The translations under genes and the position numbers were made by a program. The notes beneath the pieces are model-generated. The model saw only the letters and a program-made list of their open reading frames with translations. It did not search any database and was not told where the DNA came from. A stretch of 64,000 bases of DNA from Cryptosporangium phraense. Its GTDB lineage: Bacteria > Actinomycetota > Actinomycetes > Mycobacteriales > Cryptosporangiaceae. Numbering within the stretch: position 1 is the stretch's first letter; each line of letters opens with the position of its first letter. Location: assembly GCF_006912135.1 (NCBI RefSeq), contig NZ_VIRS01000002.1:248001-312000 (forward strand). The letters run 5' to 3'. Below, one piece after another: positions 36,269 to 44,219 of this stretch.

Positions 36269-37000
36269 TCACCACGGGACCCGGCCGTCGTCGTCCCAGA
36301 CGGCTCCGGTGGAGCCGTCGCGACCGAGGGTCGCGAGCTTCACGATCACCCGCGCGCCGTCCGCGGCGGTCCGGTCCAGCTTCAAGCCCATGGCGGACGC
36401 GAAATCCGTCGCGATCGCGCCCGGGTTGGCCGCGTTGACCAGGATGCCCTCGCTGAACAGCTCCTTGGCGTACTGCAGGGTCAGCATGTTGAGCGCGGTC
36501 TTCGAGGGGGCGTACGCCGACGAGGCGGGGGAGCGGGCGAAGTAGTCGGTCAGATCGGCATGCCGGGTCAGTGAGCCGACCCGGCTGCTGACGTTGACGA
36601 TGCGGGCGGCCTCGGAGCGGCGCAGCAGCGGCAACATCGCGTTGGTGACCGTGATGACGCCGAGGAAGTTCGTGTCGAAGACCTCGCGGACTGTTTTCAT
36701 GTCGGCCTGGCTGGGCGGGCCGGCCCGGAAGCCGGAGATGCCGGCGTTGTTGATCAGGACGTCGAGCACGCCGAAGGTCTGGTCGATGTGCTCGGCGGCC
36801 CTCTGGACCGTGGACTCGTCGGTGACGTCGAGCGCGACGGTGTGGGCGTCGAGGCCGTTCGTTCGTAGGTCGGCGGCGGCTTCTTCGCCGCGGCGGGCAT
36901 CCCGGGAGCCGAGGATCACGGTGATCTTCTGCTGCCCCAACTGCTCCGCGACGGCTTTACCGAGGCCCTTGTTGCCGCCGGTGATGAGTGCGATCGTCAT
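36269..37000 (-). CDS. Short-chain dehydrogenase/reductase
   Basis: This 243-residue classical SDR has the NAD(P) motif TGGNKGLG (residues 8-15), the NNAG motif, the catalytic Ser (NVSSRVG), YxxxK (YAPSK), and AANPGAIATDF after it. The Arg-Asp pair after beta-2 (GSRDARRG) suggests NADPH. The ATG at 37000 is used because the 14 upstream codons to 37042 are not conserved and lie over the palindromic regulatory region. It is convergent with the MarR gene. The substrate is unknown. Confidence 0.88.
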   Translation of the reverse strand: MTIALITGGNKGLGKAVAEQLGQQKITVILGSRDARRGEEAAADLRTNGLDAHTVALDVTDESTVQRAAEHIDQTFGVLDVLINNAGISGFRAGPPSQADMKTVREVFDTNFLGVITVTNAMLPLLRRSEAARIVNVSSRVGSLTRHADLTDYFARSPASSAYAPSKTALNMLTLQYAKELFSEGILVNAANPGAIATDFASAMGLKLDRTAADGARVIVKLATLGRDGSTGAVWDDDGRVPW

Positions 37001-37056
37001 GCCGTCGAGCCTCGTGCGGGGCCGCCGGTGACGCCATGCCACTCTCGGTCTGCGCC

Positions 37057-37073
37057 GATACCGTACGGGTATC
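37057..37073. promoter_or_regulatory. Palindrome upstream of the SDR gene
   Basis: The perfect inverted repeat GATACC-GTACG-GGTATC lies 57 bp upstream of the SDR start. It has the form of a dimeric repressor or MerR/TetR operator and is a plausible control site for the SDR gene. The rest of 37001-37382 contains no gene I can support: the short open frames there have poor codon bias. Confidence 0.5.
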
Positions 37074-37382
37074 AGCTCGGCGTGAACTGGTCGTTCGGTA
37101 CGTCTGTGCCGTTGGCGCAGTCCGGTGGGTGGCTAGGTGGCGATGTCGTTGGGGATCTGCGCCAGTCGAGCCTGATCCGCGGCCAGCGCATCACCGGAGG
37201 ATTGACATCGATCGGCGACTGAGACGCCGTCGCGGCCGGCTGCCCATCGGAGTCACCGAGCAGCAGCGCGGTCGACCGGGTCGGCGGAGATCGCGAGTTA
37301 CCGGGCAGCAGCCGGGCCGGCCTCGACGCTCGTCGGCGAGCAGCCGCTAGTACGGCGGGTCAGGGGCGCTTACCGTGGGGGT

Positions 37383-38219
37383 ATGGAGACGCTGGAGGTT
37401 CGCGAGCTGACGTACTTCGTCGCGGTCGCGGAGGAGCGTCATTTCGGGCGGGCGGCCGCTCGGCTCGGGATCGCGCAGCCGCCGTTGTCCCGGGCCATCA
37501 AGGCGATCGAGCACCGCGTCGGCGTGCCGTTGTTCGAGCGCACCAGCCGGGGCGTCCTGCTCACCGCGGCCGGCGAGGTGCTGCTGGAGGACGCGCGCCG
37601 GCTGCTCGAGGCGTCGACCGCGGCGGTGGCCCGCGCCCGTCGCGCCGGATCGGACCAGCCTCGGCTGGTACTCGTATTGAAGCCGGGCGCCGACGGCGGG
37701 ATGCTCGCCGAGGTCCTCCGCGAGTACGAGCACGCCCCCGACGCCGTCCCGGTCGACCTCCACACCTGCGGCTTCCGCGAGCACGCCGGGCTGCTGCGCG
37801 CGGGCGTCGGCGACGTCGCCCTGATCTACGGGAAGGATCCGGACCTGGCCGGCCTCGACAGCGAGGAGCTGTTCCGGGAGGGCCAGATCCTCGTCGTGGC
37901 GCAGGATCACCCGCTGGCCGCACGCCCGTCGATCACGATGGACGAGGTCCACGCGCAACCGACCCCGCTGTGGACGGGCGACGGCTCCGTGCCTCGCCAG
38001 GGGGAGTTGCCGCAGCTCGTCGCCCTGGGCCGATGGATCCACCTGGCGCCGATCTCGGCCGGTCACCACCTGCGCCGGGACGTGGCCGCGGTCCCGGTCT
38101 CGGACGCCCCCGAGCTGCCGGTGCTACTCGCCTGGCCCGAACAGCACCGCTCGAAGGCGCTCGCGTCGTTCGTCCGGACGGCTGTGGATATCGCGGCCGA
38201 GCGTCGCTCGTTGCGCTAA
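37383..38219 (+). CDS. LysR family transcriptional regulator
   Basis: This 278-residue LysR regulator has the N-terminal winged helix RELTYFVAVAEERHFGRAAA, ARLGIAQPPLSRAIKAIEHR and PLFERTSRGVLLTAAGEVLL, then a linker helix and a periplasmic-binding-like effector domain from about residue 92. The effector is unknown. It stands alone on the plus strand; the neighbouring SDR is 382 bp away on the other strand and may be its target, a common pairing. It is followed by the TIGR03089 gene after 9 bp. Confidence 0.88.
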   Translation: METLEVRELTYFVAVAEERHFGRAAARLGIAQPPLSRAIKAIEHRVGVPLFERTSRGVLLTAAGEVLLEDARRLLEASTAAVARARRAGSDQPRLVLVLKPGADGGMLAEVLREYEHAPDAVPVDLHTCGFREHAGLLRAGVGDVALIYGKDPDLAGLDSEELFREGQILVVAQDHPLAARPSITMDEVHAQPTPLWTGDGSVPRQGELPQLVALGRWIHLAPISAGHHLRRDVAAVPVSDAPELPVLLAWPEQHRSKALASFVRTAVDIAAERRSLR

Positions 38220-38228
38220 CTTGCTGGC

Positions 38229-38948
38229 GTGAACGAGCTCGCGGTGCCGGACGCCGTCTTACCCGCTTCCGTCGATCAACCGATGCTGATCTACCGCGAC
38301 GACGCGACCGGTGAGCGGGTCGAGCTGTCGGTCCGCGAGCTGTCCGGCTGGGCCGCCCGCACTGCCCGCCTGCTGCACGAAGACTGCCGGATGCAGGTCG
38401 GTGACACCGCGGCCGTGCTGCTCCCGCCGCACTGGCAGACCGCCGGTGTGCTGCTCGGGGCCTGGGCCGCCGGGGTGTCGGTGTCGTACCAGGGCTGGTC
38501 CACCGCGGGCCTGCTCGACGGCGCTCCGGTGGATGCGCGGTTCGTCAGCGCGGAGCGGCGGCGGAGCTTCCTCGAGAACCTTCCCGAGGCCACCCACTGT
38601 TTCGTGCTGGGGATGGGGCGCGAGGTCGTCGACGATCTCGACTACGACGTCGAGGTGCTGCGGTACAGCCCCGACCTGCCCTCCTACGCGCCGCTGCGCT
38701 GGACCGACGAGGCGAGCGTCGGCGGTACGACCTATCGCGAGCTGGGCAGCATCGCGGCCGGCGTGGCCGACCAGATCGGCCTGCGCGCCGGCGACCGCTT
38801 GCTGGTCGATGCGGCGTCGTTCGAGCAGCCGATCCACTGGTTGTTGACCCCGTTGGCGGTGGGGGCCTCGGTAGTGGTCTGTGCCAATCTCGACCGGAAC
38901 CGTCTGACCGACCTCCGCGCCGAGGAGAACGCCACCCACGTCCTGTAG
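38229..38948 (+). CDS. TIGR03089 family protein (truncated acyl-adenylate synthetase-like)
   Basis: This 239-residue actinobacterial family resembles the N-terminal subdomain of AMP-binding enzymes (QPMLIYRDDATGERVELSVRELS, GDTAAVLLPPHWQTAGVLLGAWAAG) but lacks the P-loop-like motif and the C-terminal domain, so it cannot form acyl-adenylates. The length is normal for the family. GTG start. Its function is unknown; its ubiquity in actinobacteria suggests a conserved cellular role. Confidence 0.82.
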   Translation: MNELAVPDAVLPASVDQPMLIYRDDATGERVELSVRELSGWAARTARLLHEDCRMQVGDTAAVLLPPHWQTAGVLLGAWAAGVSVSYQGWSTAGLLDGAPVDARFVSAERRRSFLENLPEATHCFVLGMGREVVDDLDYDVEVLRYSPDLPSYAPLRWTDEASVGGTTYRELGSIAAGVADQIGLRAGDRLLVDAASFEQPIHWLLTPLAVGASVVVCANLDRNRLTDLRAEENATHVL

Positions 38949-38953
38949 GCCCG

Positions 38954-39003
38954 GCCGGGTGCCGGGTGCCGGGTGCCGGGTGCCGGGTGCCGGGTGGCCG
39001 GGT
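38954..39003. repeat. Heptamer tandem repeat
   Basis: There are seven copies of GCCGGGT in a row (one extra G before the last copy) directly after the TIGR03089 stop. The unit is not a multiple of three, and no gene spans it. This is a slippage-prone array. Confidence 0.85.
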
Positions 39004-39176
39004 GCCAGCCAGGCGCGGGGGAGCATCGCGGTGGCGGGCGTTGGCGGTCTTCTGACGGTTGGGCGCGCGGTGGCCGCCGTCGGGAATCGTGCTGAGGTCC
39101 TTCGTGCCGACGTCGACCGACGCGCCGGGCGGTCGTATTCGTAGCGGCGGATCGGCGCGACGGTAGCCCGGTTGAG

Positions 39177-39304
39177 GTGCGGTGCGGTCGGAGTGCGGTG
39201 CGGTCGGAGTGCGGTGCGGTCGGAGTGCGGGGCGGTCGGAGTGCGGCGCGGTTGAGGTGCGGCGCGGTCGGGGTGCGGCGCGGTCGGGGTGCGGCGCGGT
39301 CGGA
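39177..39304. repeat. 16-bp tandem repeat, eight copies
   Basis: There are eight consecutive 16-bp units of GTGCGGTGCGGTCGGA and variants (GTGCGGCGCGGTCGGG and others). The first three are identical; later copies diverge at the same positions. It lies in a 674-bp stretch (38949-39622) that otherwise holds no gene I can support: the Arg/Gly/Ala-rich open frames are products of the repeats. Confidence 0.85.
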
Positions 39305-39622
39305 GTGTCCGCGGCAGTGCGGCCGGTCGCACCGGCACGGCCGTGCGGTCGGCCGCGACCAGCACGGCGCGGACCGCGTCCCGGGCCGGGCGCCGATCGC
39401 GGTTGGCGGGCTGCTGTCGCCCGCAAAGCCGCACGATCCGTTGGGCACGGCCAGCGAAGATGCGCGCCCGGCCGCCACACGGCGCCCCGCTCCAGGCGGC
39501 CAGCCGGCCAGCCCGCCGGCCAGCCGAGCACAGCGCGCCGGGCCGTCACACGAAGCCCCGCTCCAGCCAGCCAGCCCGCCCGCCCGCCCGCCCGACGCCC
39601 ACCCCCAGCAACTGAGCGGACG

Positions 39623-40006
39623 TCAGAACGCGTACGGGCCGAAGCGTCCCCAGGCCACTACCAGGGCCAGCACCAGCAGCACACCGCTCGGCACCAGCGC
39701 CGCGTACTCACGACGCACCACATGCATCGCGACCGCGCCGAGCATCACCACGGCCAGGCCGGCCGCCGCCACCGGCACCAAAGCCGGCGCCACGTCCACC
39801 GCCGCCGGCAGCACGACGCCGATCGCGCCCAGCACCTCGAGCACGCCGATGGCCCTCGGCGCCCAGCTCGGCGCATCCGCGGCCCACGCCTGGGCGGCGA
39901 CGTACTTCTCGTGCGTCAGCGCCAGCTTGAACGAACCGGAAAACAGAAACGCGGCCGCGACCAGCCCAGCAACGACCCACAGAACAACGTTCACGACTCT
40001 CCACAT
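39623..40006 (-). CDS. DoxX family membrane protein
   Basis: This 127-residue protein of four spans matches DoxX-like proteins: a first helix with VAAAFLFSGSFKLALTHEKY, then WAPRAIGVLEVLGAIGVVLP with the family Glu in the second helix, a third with AAAGLAVVMLGAVAMHVVRRE, and a fourth near 108-122. DoxX proteins are small membrane redox-associated proteins of unsettled role. It is divergent from a MarR regulator across 77 bp holding two palindromes, so it is very likely that regulator's target. Confidence 0.88.
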   Translation of the reverse strand: MWRVVNVVLWVVAGLVAAAFLFSGSFKLALTHEKYVAAQAWAADAPSWAPRAIGVLEVLGAIGVVLPAAVDVAPALVPVAAAGLAVVMLGAVAMHVVRREYAALVPSGVLLVLALVVAWGRFGPYAF

Positions 40007-40014
40007 CCCAGCGA

Positions 40015-40067
40015 TGACTTAAACAGTGAAGTCAACCTAGGCCGCTATGAGTTAAACATGCAAGTCA
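40015..40067. promoter_or_regulatory. Two MarR operator palindromes
   Basis: Two sites of identical layout lie between the divergent DoxX and MarR genes: TGACTT-N8-AAGTCA (40015-40034, perfect) and TGAGTT-N8-AAGTCA (40048-40067, one mismatch). Both spacers begin AAACA. Centre-to-centre distance is 33 bp, about three helical turns. This fits autoregulation plus control of doxX by the adjacent MarR protein. Confidence 0.75.
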
Positions 40068-40083
40068 CTGCTAGGATCTCGAC

Positions 40084-40572
40084 GTGACCGACGAACCTCG
40101 CTGGCTCGACCCCGACGAACTCCGGACCTGGCTGGCGCTGTTCTCCGTACTGGTCCGCCTACCGGGCTCGCTCGACGCCCAGCTCCAGCGCGACGCCGGC
40201 ATCAACCTCTTCGAGTACATGCTGCTCGCCGGGCTCTCCGACGCGCCCGACCGCCGGCTCCGGATGAGCTTGCTCGCGCACATCTCCGAGGGCTCGCTCC
40301 CGCGCCTCTCCCAGGCCATCGGCCGCCTCGAGAAGCGCGGCTGGGTGCGCCGCACCCCCGATCCCGAGGACGGCCGCTACACGCTCGCGATCCTCACCGA
40401 CGAGGGCCAGGCCAAGGTCTCCGAGACCGCGCCGAGCCACGTCGCCGAGGTTCGGCGTCTGGTCCTCGATCCGCTGTCCAAGGCCCAGCCCAGGCAGCTC
40501 CACGACATCTGCGGCCGCATCATGCGCACGATCGACCCGGACGGCCCCTACCCAGGCGCCCGCCCCTACTAA
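40084..40572 (+). CDS. MarR family transcriptional regulator
   Basis: This 162-residue MarR protein has an N-terminal helix, then LQRDAGINLFEYMLLAGLSD, the recognition helix SEGSLPRLSQAIGRLEKRGW and the wing VRRTPDPEDGRYTLAILTDEG, with the conserved Asp-Gly-Arg. The C-terminal helices mediate dimerisation. GTG start. Two operator-like palindromes lie directly upstream, shared with divergent doxX. It probably responds to a small phenolic or oxidant ligand, as is usual for the family, but the ligand is not known. Confidence 0.88.
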   Translation: MTDEPRWLDPDELRTWLALFSVLVRLPGSLDAQLQRDAGINLFEYMLLAGLSDAPDRRLRMSLLAHISEGSLPRLSQAIGRLEKRGWVRRTPDPEDGRYTLAILTDEGQAKVSETAPSHVAEVRRLVLDPLSKAQPRQLHDICGRIMRTIDPDGPYPGARPY

Positions 40573-40620
40573 ATCCCGCCCGCCCCCGGTCCCAGCCAGC
40601 CACACCAGCCCGCCCGCGCC

Positions 40621-40860
40621 CCGCGTTCCGGTCCGGGCCCCGGCGTTCCGGTCCGGGCCCCGGCGTTCCGGTCCGGGCCCCGGCGTTCCGGTCCGGGCCC
40701 CGGCGTTCCGGTCCGGGCCCCGGCGTTCCGGTCCGAGCCCGGCCCTCCGGGCCCAGCCCCCGCCCTCCGGGCCCAGCCCCCGCCCTCCGGGCCCAGTCCC
40801 CGCCCTCCGGGCCCAGCCCCCGCCCTCCGGGCCGCGCCCCCGCCCTCCGGGCCCAGCCCC
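40621..40860. repeat. 20-bp minisatellite, twelve copies in two blocks
   Basis: Six near-identical copies of CGGCGTTCCGGTCCGGGCCC (40621-40740) are followed in register by six of CGCCCTCCGGGCCCAGCCCC (40741-40860). The two block units are themselves related. The array fills the gap between the convergent MarR and SDR genes (40573-40932), where no gene is supported; the long Gly/Pro/Arg open frames on the minus strand come from the repeat. Each unit contains short self-complementary CCGG/GGGCCC stretches that could fold. Confidence 0.9.
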
Positions 40861-40932
40861 CGCCCCTCCGAACGGGGCCCCGCCCCCGGGACGACCCCCT
40901 CCGCGGCGAGCTCCAAGCCCAGAACAGCGACC

Positions 40933-41811
40933 TCACCCCCGACTCGGCACCCCCTCCGAACTCGGAAAGTGCTTCCGCAAATCAGCCGCCACCACCCGAT
41001 CCAGCACCCGATCCGGCAACACCCGAGTCAACCGCGTCATCACCGCCGCATCCCGCCCGATCGTGTACCTGGTCCGCGGACGCCGATCAGTCACCGCCCG
41101 CGCGATCACCCGCGCCGCCGCCCCGGCCGACACCCCTCCCGCCGTAAATGCCGCCGCATGCGACATCACCGCCTGCATCAACGCCCCGTACCGCTCCCTC
41201 TGAGCCGCGCTCATCCCCGACGCCAATCGAGTCGCCGTCTCGACACCCCGCGCTGCCATCTCGGTCTGCACCCCACCCGGCTCGACCACGACCACCTGCA
41301 CCCCGTGCGGGGCCAACTCCCGGCGCAGTGCATCGCTGACCGCTTCCAGCGCGAACTTCGTCCCCGCGTACGCGCCGTACGTCGCCAGCGCGACCTTCCC
41401 GCCGATCGAGCTGATGTTGACGACCCGGCCCCGGCTCCGCAGCAGGGCGGGCAGCAGCGCCTGGGTCACCTCGATGTGCCCGAACAGGTTGACGTCGAAC
41501 TGGCGCCTCCATTCGTCCATCGGTAACGCCTCGACCGGCGCGTTCACCGCGATCCCGGCGTTGTTCACCAGCGCCAGCAGCGGCCGCGGGTCGGCGTCGA
41601 CCCGGGCGGCCAGCGCGGCGATCTGCGCCGAATCGGTGATGTCGAGGAGCACCGGCTCGACGCCGTCGGCCCGAAGCGCCTCCCCGTCGCGTTCCCGGCG
41701 AACCCCGGCCAGCACATGGAAACCGCGCCCAGCCAGCTCGCGCGCACTGGCCGCACCCATACCGGTCGAAGCGCCGGTCACGACGATCATAGTTTCAGTT
41801 GACGTTGTCAC
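40933..41811 (-). CDS. Short-chain dehydrogenase/reductase
   Basis: This SDR of up to 292 residues has TGASTGMG, NNAG, catalytic Ser (NISSIGG), YxxxK (YAGTK) and EPGGVQTEM after it. The extended C-terminus (YTIGRDAAVMTRLTRVLP) is typical of the SDR group often called oxidoreductases of unknown substrate. The start is either GTG 41811 or ATG 41790 (MIVVTGASTG). A palindromic operator at 41800-41810 lies between them, so the shorter protein is plausible. It is divergent from a TetR regulator that is the probable repressor. Confidence 0.88.
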   Translation of the reverse strand: MTTSTETMIVVTGASTGMGAASARELAGRGFHVLAGVRRERDGEALRADGVEPVLLDITDSAQIAALAARVDADPRPLLALVNNAGIAVNAPVEALPMDEWRRQFDVNLFGHIEVTQALLPALLRSRGRVVNISSIGGKVALATYGAYAGTKFALEAVSDALRRELAPHGVQVVVVEPGGVQTEMAARGVETATRLASGMSAAQRERYGALMQAVMSHAAAFTAGGVSAGAAARVIARAVTDRRPRTRYTIGRDAAVMTRLTRVLPDRVLDRVVAADLRKHFPSSEGVPSRG

Positions 41812-41845
41812 CTCACCTACGTTAGCGACTGAGATGACATTGTCA
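41800..41845. promoter_or_regulatory. Two TetR operator palindromes
   Basis: TGACGTTGTCA (41800-41810) and TGACATTGTCA (41835-41845, a perfect palindrome around one base) lie in the SDR/tetR divergent region, 35 bp centre to centre. One site sits at the SDR start and the other just upstream of tetR. Two identical sites next to a divergent TetR gene make control of both directions by that protein likely. Confidence 0.75.
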
Positions 41846-41861
41846 ACAGTAAGCTGGAGGC

Positions 41862-42455
41862 ATGGTCACCCGGGTCGAATCAGCCGCCGCCACCCGTCAA
41901 GCTCTCCTGGAGGCCGCGCGCGAACTGCTCGACGCCGGCGGCCCCGAGGCGGTCACCCTGCGCGAGGTCGGAGCCAGGGCAGGCGTCAGCCGGGGCGCGC
42001 CCTACCGGCACTTCGCCGACAAGGAGAGCCTGCTCACGGCCATCGCGACCGAGGCCTGGGAGCGCATCGGCGACGCTGTCCAGGCGCTGCGCGCCGACCC
42101 CGACCTCGAACCGGCCGACAAACTGAAGAGCGCCCTGACCGGCCTCATCGAGCTCGGCCGCCGCCAACCGCGCCTCTACCAGCTGATGTTCACGACCCCG
42201 TCCGGCGACCCGTCGGCGATCGCGAACGCGGCCGGCCGCAGCCAGGACGAGTTCCTCGCGATCGTCGCCGAACTCGTCGGCGAGGCCGACGCCTACCGCT
42301 ACGGGGCCCTCCTGATGACGAGCGCCCACGGCATCACGGGCATGGAGGTGAGCGGCCACCTCACGGTCGAGAAGTGGCACACGAACCCCGACGAGCTGGT
42401 CGCCCTGCTCGCCGCGCTCGTTCTTGACCGGCGTGGAACGCCGTTCCATGATTGA
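41862..42455 (+). CDS. TetR family transcriptional regulator
   Basis: This 197-residue TetR repressor has a helix-turn-helix at residues about 12-58 (REVGARAGVSRGAPYRHFADKESLL) and an all-helical ligand domain of the TetR_C_33-like kind (ELGRRQPRLYQLMFTTPSGD). ATG 41862 has GGAGG five bases upstream. Its operators are probably the two TGACRTTGTCA sites upstream. A third, different palindrome lies inside its 3' end and may control the following flavin monooxygenase. Confidence 0.9.
   Translation: MVTRVESAAATRQALLEAARELLDAGGPEAVTLREVGARAGVSRGAPYRHFADKESLLTAIATEAWERIGDAVQALRADPDLEPADKLKSALTGLIELGRRQPRLYQLMFTTPSGDPSAIANAAGRSQDEFLAIVAELVGEADAYRYGALLMTSAHGITGMEVSGHLTVEKWHTNPDELVALLAALVLDRRGTPFHD
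42434..42448. promoter_or_regulatory. Palindrome at the end of tetR, upstream of the monooxygenase gene
   Basis: The perfect inverted repeat TGGAACG-C-CGTTCCA overlaps the last codons of tetR. A half-site, AACGTTCCA, follows at 42462-42470. It lies 32 bp before the flavin monooxygenase start and may be an operator for it. It does not match the TGACRTTGTCA sites, so another regulator would be involved. Confidence 0.5.
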
Positions 42456-42480
42456 TGGATCAACGTTCCAGGGAGTGGCC

Positions 42481-43602
42481 ATGACTGTCACGATCATCGG
42501 TGCGGGCCTGGGCGGGCTCGTGCTCGCCCGCGTCCTCCACGTCCACCACGTCCCCGTGGTGATCTACGAGGCGGAAGCCTCGGCCGGGGCCCGCACGCAG
42601 GGCGGGCAGCTCGACATCCACCAGCACAACGGTCAGCCCGCCCTCCGGGCGGCCGGGCTCACCGCGGAGTTCCGCGCGATCATCCACGAGGGGGGTGGGG
42701 CCAACCGCATCCTCGACCCGCAGGGAAAAGCGCTGCTCGACGAGCCGGACACCGGCGACGACGCGCGTCCGGAGGTCCTCCGGGGAGATCTGCGCCGGAT
42801 CCTCATCGAGTCGCTTCCCGCCGACACCATCCGCTGGGGGAAGAAGCTCGCCTCGGCCGCGTCGCGCGACCGTGGCCGCGGCCGCCACGAGCTGACCTTC
42901 ACCGACGGCGAGACCGTGACGACCGACCTGCTGGTCGGTGCCGACGGTGCCTGGTCGAAGGTCCGTCCGCTGCTGTCCGACGCGAAGCCCGAGTACGTCG
43001 GGATCACGTACGTCGAGACCTACCAGTACGACGTCGACGAGCGGCACGCCCCGTCCGCGGAAGCCGTCGGCGCCGGTTCGATGGCCGCGCTCGTCCCGGG
43101 CCAGGGGATCACCGCGCACCGCGAGGCCGGCGACGTCATCCACACCTACGTGCAGCTGACGCGCCCGGCCGAGTGGGCCGCCGGGATCGACTTCGGCGAT
43201 CCGGCCGGCGCCGCCGCCCGGGTCGCGGCCGAGTTCGACGGGTGGGCGCCCGAGCTCACCGCGCTGATCACCGACATCGAGGTCGGGCCGACGCTGCGGA
43301 TGATCTACGCGCTGCCCGACGGTCACCGCTGGGACCGCGTGCCCGGCGTCACGCTCGTCGGCGACGCCGCCCACCTGATGGCGCCGAACGGCGAGGGCGC
43401 CAACCTGGCGATGCTCGACGGGGCCGAGCTCGCGCAGGCGATCGTCGCGCACCCCGACGACGTCGAGGCCGCGCTCGCCGCCTACGAGGCGGCGATGTTC
43501 CCGCGCAGCGAGGCCGAGGCCGTCGACACGCACGTCATCCTCGACCTCTGCCTCGGCGACCGCGCGCCCTACGGCCTGATCGACTTCCTGACGTCGGCCT
43601 GA
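42481..43602 (+). CDS. FAD-dependent monooxygenase, TetX-like
   Basis: This 373-residue group A flavoprotein monooxygenase has the N-terminal FAD motif TIIGAGLGGLVLARVL, then ARTQGGQLDIHQHNGQPALRAAGL and RGDLRRILIESLPADTIRW. The DG-type motif is LLVGADGAWSKVR and the second FAD motif is GVTLVGDAAHLMAPNGEGANLAMLDG. The order and wording are those of TetX and related soil enzymes. Whether it inactivates tetracyclines or oxidises another phenol-like compound cannot be told. ATG 42481 has a GGGA Shine-Dalgarno. It follows the TetR gene by 25 bp and is probably co-transcribed. Confidence 0.88.
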   Translation: MTVTIIGAGLGGLVLARVLHVHHVPVVIYEAEASAGARTQGGQLDIHQHNGQPALRAAGLTAEFRAIIHEGGGANRILDPQGKALLDEPDTGDDARPEVLRGDLRRILIESLPADTIRWGKKLASAASRDRGRGRHELTFTDGETVTTDLLVGADGAWSKVRPLLSDAKPEYVGITYVETYQYDVDERHAPSAEAVGAGSMAALVPGQGITAHREAGDVIHTYVQLTRPAEWAAGIDFGDPAGAAARVAAEFDGWAPELTALITDIEVGPTLRMIYALPDGHRWDRVPGVTLVGDAAHLMAPNGEGANLAMLDGAELAQAIVAHPDDVEAALAAYEAAMFPRSEAEAVDTHVILDLCLGDRAPYGLIDFLTSA

Positions 43603-43608
43603 GTCCGG

Positions 43609-44181
43609 CTACCAGGCGTCCGACAGGATGAACAGACCGATGCCGATCAGGACGACCGGCAGGAGCACGTGCCCCCAGCGGGAGAGCACCCCGGCCACCG
43701 CCGGACGGGTGGCGAAGAAGCGACCGGCCGCCACCCAGACCGCGACCAGCACCAGGAACACGACGACGTAGACGCTCGTGCCGCCGGCGCCGGCCGTCGC
43801 GAAGACCGGCACGTAGACGCCGATGTTGTCGCCGCCGTTCGCGAACGTGACCGCGGCGACGGTCAGGGCGCTCGTGGCCGGTTGCGGGCCGTCGTCGTCG
43901 CCGGAGTGCCGGAACGCCTGCACGGCGGCCTTGATCCCCAGCGCGATCGGGAGCAGGCCGAGGTAGGGGATGGCCGCGTCGGGGAGGAACGTCGCGCCGA
44001 ACGCGGCCAGCCCGGCGGCGACCAGGATCCCGGCGAAGCCGAGGTACTGGCCGAGCGCGATGTTCCGGAGCGTGTGGCGGTGCCCGGCGCCCTGGGCGAA
44101 GAAGAGCGCGAGGATCAGGATGTCGTCGATGTTCGTGACGGCGAACAGGCCGATGGCCTGCCCGATGATGCCGAGGCTCAT
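43609..44181 (-). CDS. cadD: Cadmium resistance transporter family protein
   Basis: This 190-residue membrane protein of about six spans matches the CadD family: AIGLFAVTNIDDILILALFF in the first helix (Asn and Asp pair conserved) and AAVTFANGGDNIGVYVPVFA in the fourth, with the family Asn-Gly-Gly-Asp-Asn motif. CadD proteins export Cd2+ or related cations. ATG 44181 begins the protein at the first span. It lies 38 bp downstream of a CDF exporter on the same strand, making a small metal-efflux operon; no metal-sensing ArsR or MerR gene is adjacent. Confidence 0.88.
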   Translation of the reverse strand: MSLGIIGQAIGLFAVTNIDDILILALFFAQGAGHRHTLRNIALGQYLGFAGILVAAGLAAFGATFLPDAAIPYLGLLPIALGIKAAVQAFRHSGDDDGPQPATSALTVAAVTFANGGDNIGVYVPVFATAGAGGTSVYVVVFLVLVAVWVAAGRFFATRPAVAGVLSRWGHVLLPVVLIGIGLFILSDAW

Positions 44182-44219
44182 GGGTCGTCTTTCGGTTCTC
44201 GGCAATCCGGGCTTCCCGC

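Noticed and set aside
38949-39622. Several overlapping Arg/Gly-rich open frames
   Set aside because: They arise from heptamer and 16-bp repeats and differ completely between frames, with no start signals.
40520-40936. Minus-strand open frames with Gly/Pro/Arg repeats
   Set aside because: They are produced by the 20-bp minisatellite, whose unit is not a multiple of three, and have no conserved part.
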